Source of the DNA: Sedimentibacter sp.
GTDB lineage: Bacteria; Bacillota; Clostridia; Tissierellales; Sedimentibacteraceae
Assembly (NCBI GenBank): GCA_029256005.1
Contig: JAQSYS010000073.1
Span: 1-7,642 of the forward strand
Length of the DNA: 7,642 nucleotides
Reading direction: 5' to 3'
The translations under genes and the position numbers were made by a program. Below are positions 5,553-7,642 of this stretch, piece by piece; the stretch's first letter is position 1, and each line of letters opens with the position of its first letter. Below the pieces are notes generated by a model. That model made no database searches. It saw only the letters and a list, made by a program, of their open reading frames with translations, and had not been told where the DNA came from.

Positions 5553-7607
5553 ATGCTTGATATTAATATTCAATATTTGAAGGGCGTTGGTCCCAGCAGG
5601 GCAGTCAAATTAAATAAATTGAATATGTATACAGTTGAAGATTTGCTTAATTATTTTCCGGTCAAGTATGAAGATAGAAGAACCGTGAAAATGATAAATG
5701 AGCTAAGCGACAATTTAAAATGCCTGTTAAAGGTTAAAATATTTGAAAAACCTAAGAAATCAAAAATTAAAAAGAATATGTCCATTATTAAAGCAATAGG
5801 TAAGGATGAGACAGGCTTTATTACATTGACTTTTTTTAATCAGGAATTTTTATTCGATAAGCTTGTTGAAGATGAAATGTATTATGTATTTGGAGATGTA
5901 AAAGCTAACTATGGTAAATTTGAAATGACAAATCCAGATATCGAGCATTGTCAAAAAGACTGGAAGGCTAATAAAATAACACCTATATATGGACTTACAT
6001 ATGGATTAACAAACAATGAACTAACAAAGATAATGAAAACAGCATTGGAAGATTATTTTAATAAAATAGAAAATGTACTTCCTGATTCAATATCTTCTGA
6101 ATACAAGCTTATTCCACGAAAAAATGCAATTAAAAATATGCATTTTCCGGAAAATGGAAAAATTTATTCTTTAAGTAAAAAAACCATTGCATATGAAAAA
6201 CTTTTGATTATGCAACTTGGTCTTACTGCTATAAAAAGTAGTTTGAGAAGCAAATTGCCCGGTAATGAAATTAAAATTTTCAACATGCCTGATAGGCTTA
6301 TAAATTCAATACCGTACAAACTTACGGGTGCTCAGTTAAATGTTATTGACGAAATAAAAAAAGATATGAGTTTACAAAAACCAATGAACAGATTGGTGCA
6401 AGGTGATGTTGGCTCAGGAAAGACTGTGGTAGCAATTTACGCGCTTCTAGCTGCAATAGATTCAGGCTATCAGGCTTCTATGATGGCTCCCACTGAAATA
6501 TTGGCGATGCAGCATTATGAAACCATAAAGGAATATTTGTCATTAGCTGATATTCACGTTAATGTTTCATTTCTATCAGGGTCAACTAAACAAAAAGAAA
6601 AAAAAGAAATATTAGAAAAGCTTAAAAATGGAAAAATAGATATTATTATTGGAACACATGCCTTAATTGAGGACAATGTGGAATTTAATAAAATAGGTCT
6701 TGTAATAACTGATGAGCAGCATCGTTTTGGAGTAAGACAAAGAGGAAGACTATCTAACAAAGGTAATAATCCTGATATTTTAATAATGACAGCAACACCT
6801 ATACCTAGAACACTAGCTTTAATGCTGTACGGAGATCTTGATATATCAATAATTGATGAAATGCCTCCTGGTAGACAAAAAACAATTACAAATATTGTAA
6901 AAGGAAGCAATAAGGAAGAAGCATATGAATTTATTAAGAAGCAAGTTGATGAAGGAAGGCAGGCATATATAGTTGCTCCGTTAGTTGAAGAGTCAGAAAA
7001 TCTAGAGCTCGATTCAGCAACTAAAATATTCGAAGAGCTGAAAAGTACATATTTTTCAAACTACAAGCTTGGACTTCTTCATGGAAAAATGAAAAATACA
7101 GAAAAAGAACAGGTTATAAATCAATTTTATGAGGGAAAAATAAATGTACTTGTTTCTACAACTGTTATTGAAGTCGGAGTAAATGTTCCCAATTCAACAA
7201 TAATGCTTGTGCTAAACGCTGAAAGATTTGGTCTTGCTCAGCTTCATCAATTGAGGGGAAGAGTAGGAAGAGGTAAATTCCAGTCGTATTGTATTTTGGT
7301 TAATGAAAGTAAATCAAAAAAGTCAGCTGACAGAATGAAAATACTAAAAAATACAAACAATGGTTTTATTATTGCTGAAGAAGACTTAAAATTAAGAGGA
7401 CCCGGTGACTTTTTCGGGACACAGCAGCATGGACTTTCTAAGTATGAAATTCAAAACATTGTTAATGATGTAGATATAGTACAAAACGTTCATCATATAT
7501 CTAAAAAGATTTTAATGGATAACCCACGACTCGAAGGCAATGGCTATAAAAATTTAAAAACTGAAATATTAAATTTGTTTAAAGATGAAACTATAGTTTT
7601 CAATTAA
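5553..7607 (+). CDS. recG: ATP-dependent DNA helicase RecG
   Basis: RecG is a superfamily 2 helicase that remodels stalled replication forks and branched recombination intermediates. The 684-residue length is normal for Firmicutes. An N-terminal helix-hairpin-helix-like start (LKGVGPSRAVKL, 9-20) leads into the OB-fold wedge domain (about 55-135). The helicase motifs follow: Walker A GDVGSGKT (284-291), APTEILAMQH (312-321), DEQHRFG (387-393, Walker B), TATPIPRT (413-420), VSTTVIEVGVNVPN (534-547) and QLRGRVGRG (566-574). The C-terminal RecG-specific block is LKLRGPGDFFGTQQHG (612-627). All key residues are present. The ATG at 5553 is preceded by GGGTGGA (5544-5550), a weaker ribosome binding site than the other genes have. 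It is followed 9 bases later by an apparent rsmD. The recG-rsmD order is common in Clostridia. Confidence 0.98.
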   Translation: MLDINIQYLKGVGPSRAVKLNKLNMYTVEDLLNYFPVKYEDRRTVKMINELSDNLKCLLKVKIFEKPKKSKIKKNMSIIKAIGKDETGFITLTFFNQEFLFDKLVEDEMYYVFGDVKANYGKFEMTNPDIEHCQKDWKANKITPIYGLTYGLTNNELTKIMKTALEDYFNKIENVLPDSISSEYKLIPRKNAIKNMHFPENGKIYSLSKKTIAYEKLLIMQLGLTAIKSSLRSKLPGNEIKIFNMPDRLINSIPYKLTGAQLNVIDEIKKDMSLQKPMNRLVQGDVGSGKTVVAIYALLAAIDSGYQASMMAPTEILAMQHYETIKEYLSLADIHVNVSFLSGSTKQKEKKEILEKLKNGKIDIIIGTHALIEDNVEFNKIGLVITDEQHRFGVRQRGRLSNKGNNPDILIMTATPIPRTLALMLYGDLDISIIDEMPPGRQKTITNIVKGSNKEEAYEFIKKQVDEGRQAYIVAPLVEESENLELDSATKIFEELKSTYFSNYKLGLLHGKMKNTEKEQVINQFYEGKINVLVSTTVIEVGVNVPNSTIMLVLNAERFGLAQLHQLRGRVGRGKFQSYCILVNESKSKKSADRMKILKNTNNGFIIAEEDLKLRGPGDFFGTQQHGLSKYEIQNIVNDVDIVQNVHHISKKILMDNPRLEGNGYKNLKTEILNLFKDETIVFN

Positions 7608-7616
7608 GAGGTAACT

Positions 7617-7642
7617 ATGCGAATTATATCAGGTACAAACAA
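7617..7642 (+). CDS. rsmD: Probable 16S rRNA (guanine966-N2)-methyltransferase, 3' end missing
   Basis: Only eight full codons are visible, reading MRIISGTN. This matches the usual RsmD start (MRIISG followed by a basic stretch). AGAGGT at 7607-7612 overlaps the recG stop and gives good spacing to the ATG. RsmD methylates a guanine of 16S rRNA in the 30S head. The call rests on the short N terminus plus the well-known recG-rsmD-coaD gene order, so it is likely but not proven. Confidence 0.72.

Noticed and set aside
6554..6910. Minus-strand open frame of 118 codons inside recG
   Set aside because: It lies wholly within the helicase motifs of recG and has no start signals of its own.
1..7642. 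Mobile element, defence island, CRISPR array or biosynthetic cluster
   Set aside because: All genes are conserved housekeeping types in a familiar order. There are no transposase, integrase or spacer-repeat patterns, and no gene stands out as foreign.

Overview
The window is AT-rich and reads as housekeeping chromosome from a low-GC Firmicute, most likely an anaerobic clostridial or Tissierellia-type lineage. The evidence is the codon use, the strong AGGAGG ribosome binding sites, the short intrinsic terminators and the gene order. That order, rpe-thiN-...-rpmB-yloU(asp23)-fakA(yloV)-...-recG-rsmD, is the locus known from Bacillus and many Clostridia. It differs here in that asnS follows thiN, and no serine dehydratase genes lie between fakA and recG. 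I could not fix the genus from the sequence.

Layout. Positions 2-2555 hold a tight plus-strand operon: the 3' part of rpe (pentose phosphate pathway), thiN (thiamine pyrophosphokinase, starting on the base after the rpe stop) and asnS (asparaginyl-tRNA synthetase). It ends in a strong intrinsic terminator at 2588-2627. A small two-helix membrane protein with an N-terminal CxxC pair follows (2716-2907), preceded by an odd all-G ribosome binding site. It converges on rpmB (ribosomal protein L28, zinc-ribbon form), the only minus-strand gene. Two back-to-back hairpins separate the convergent pair.

A roughly 240-base divergent intergenic region (3210-3451) carries one good sigma-A-type promoter for rpmB and one for the next plus-strand operon. 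That operon holds an Asp23/Gls24-family gene and fakA (fatty acid kinase ATP-binding subunit). After fakA, a run of 7-base tandem repeats abuts a perfect 12-bp hairpin (5461-5516). Then come recG (branched-DNA helicase) and the first codons of a gene that looks like rsmD (16S rRNA methyltransferase).

Together the genes cover central carbon and cofactor metabolism, translation, phospholipid precursor supply and DNA repair. I found no mobile element, CRISPR array, defence module, tRNA or rRNA, and no convincing undescribed system. The points most worth a second look are the small CxxC membrane protein with its G7 ribosome binding site, and the heptad-repeat/hairpin element between fakA and recG.
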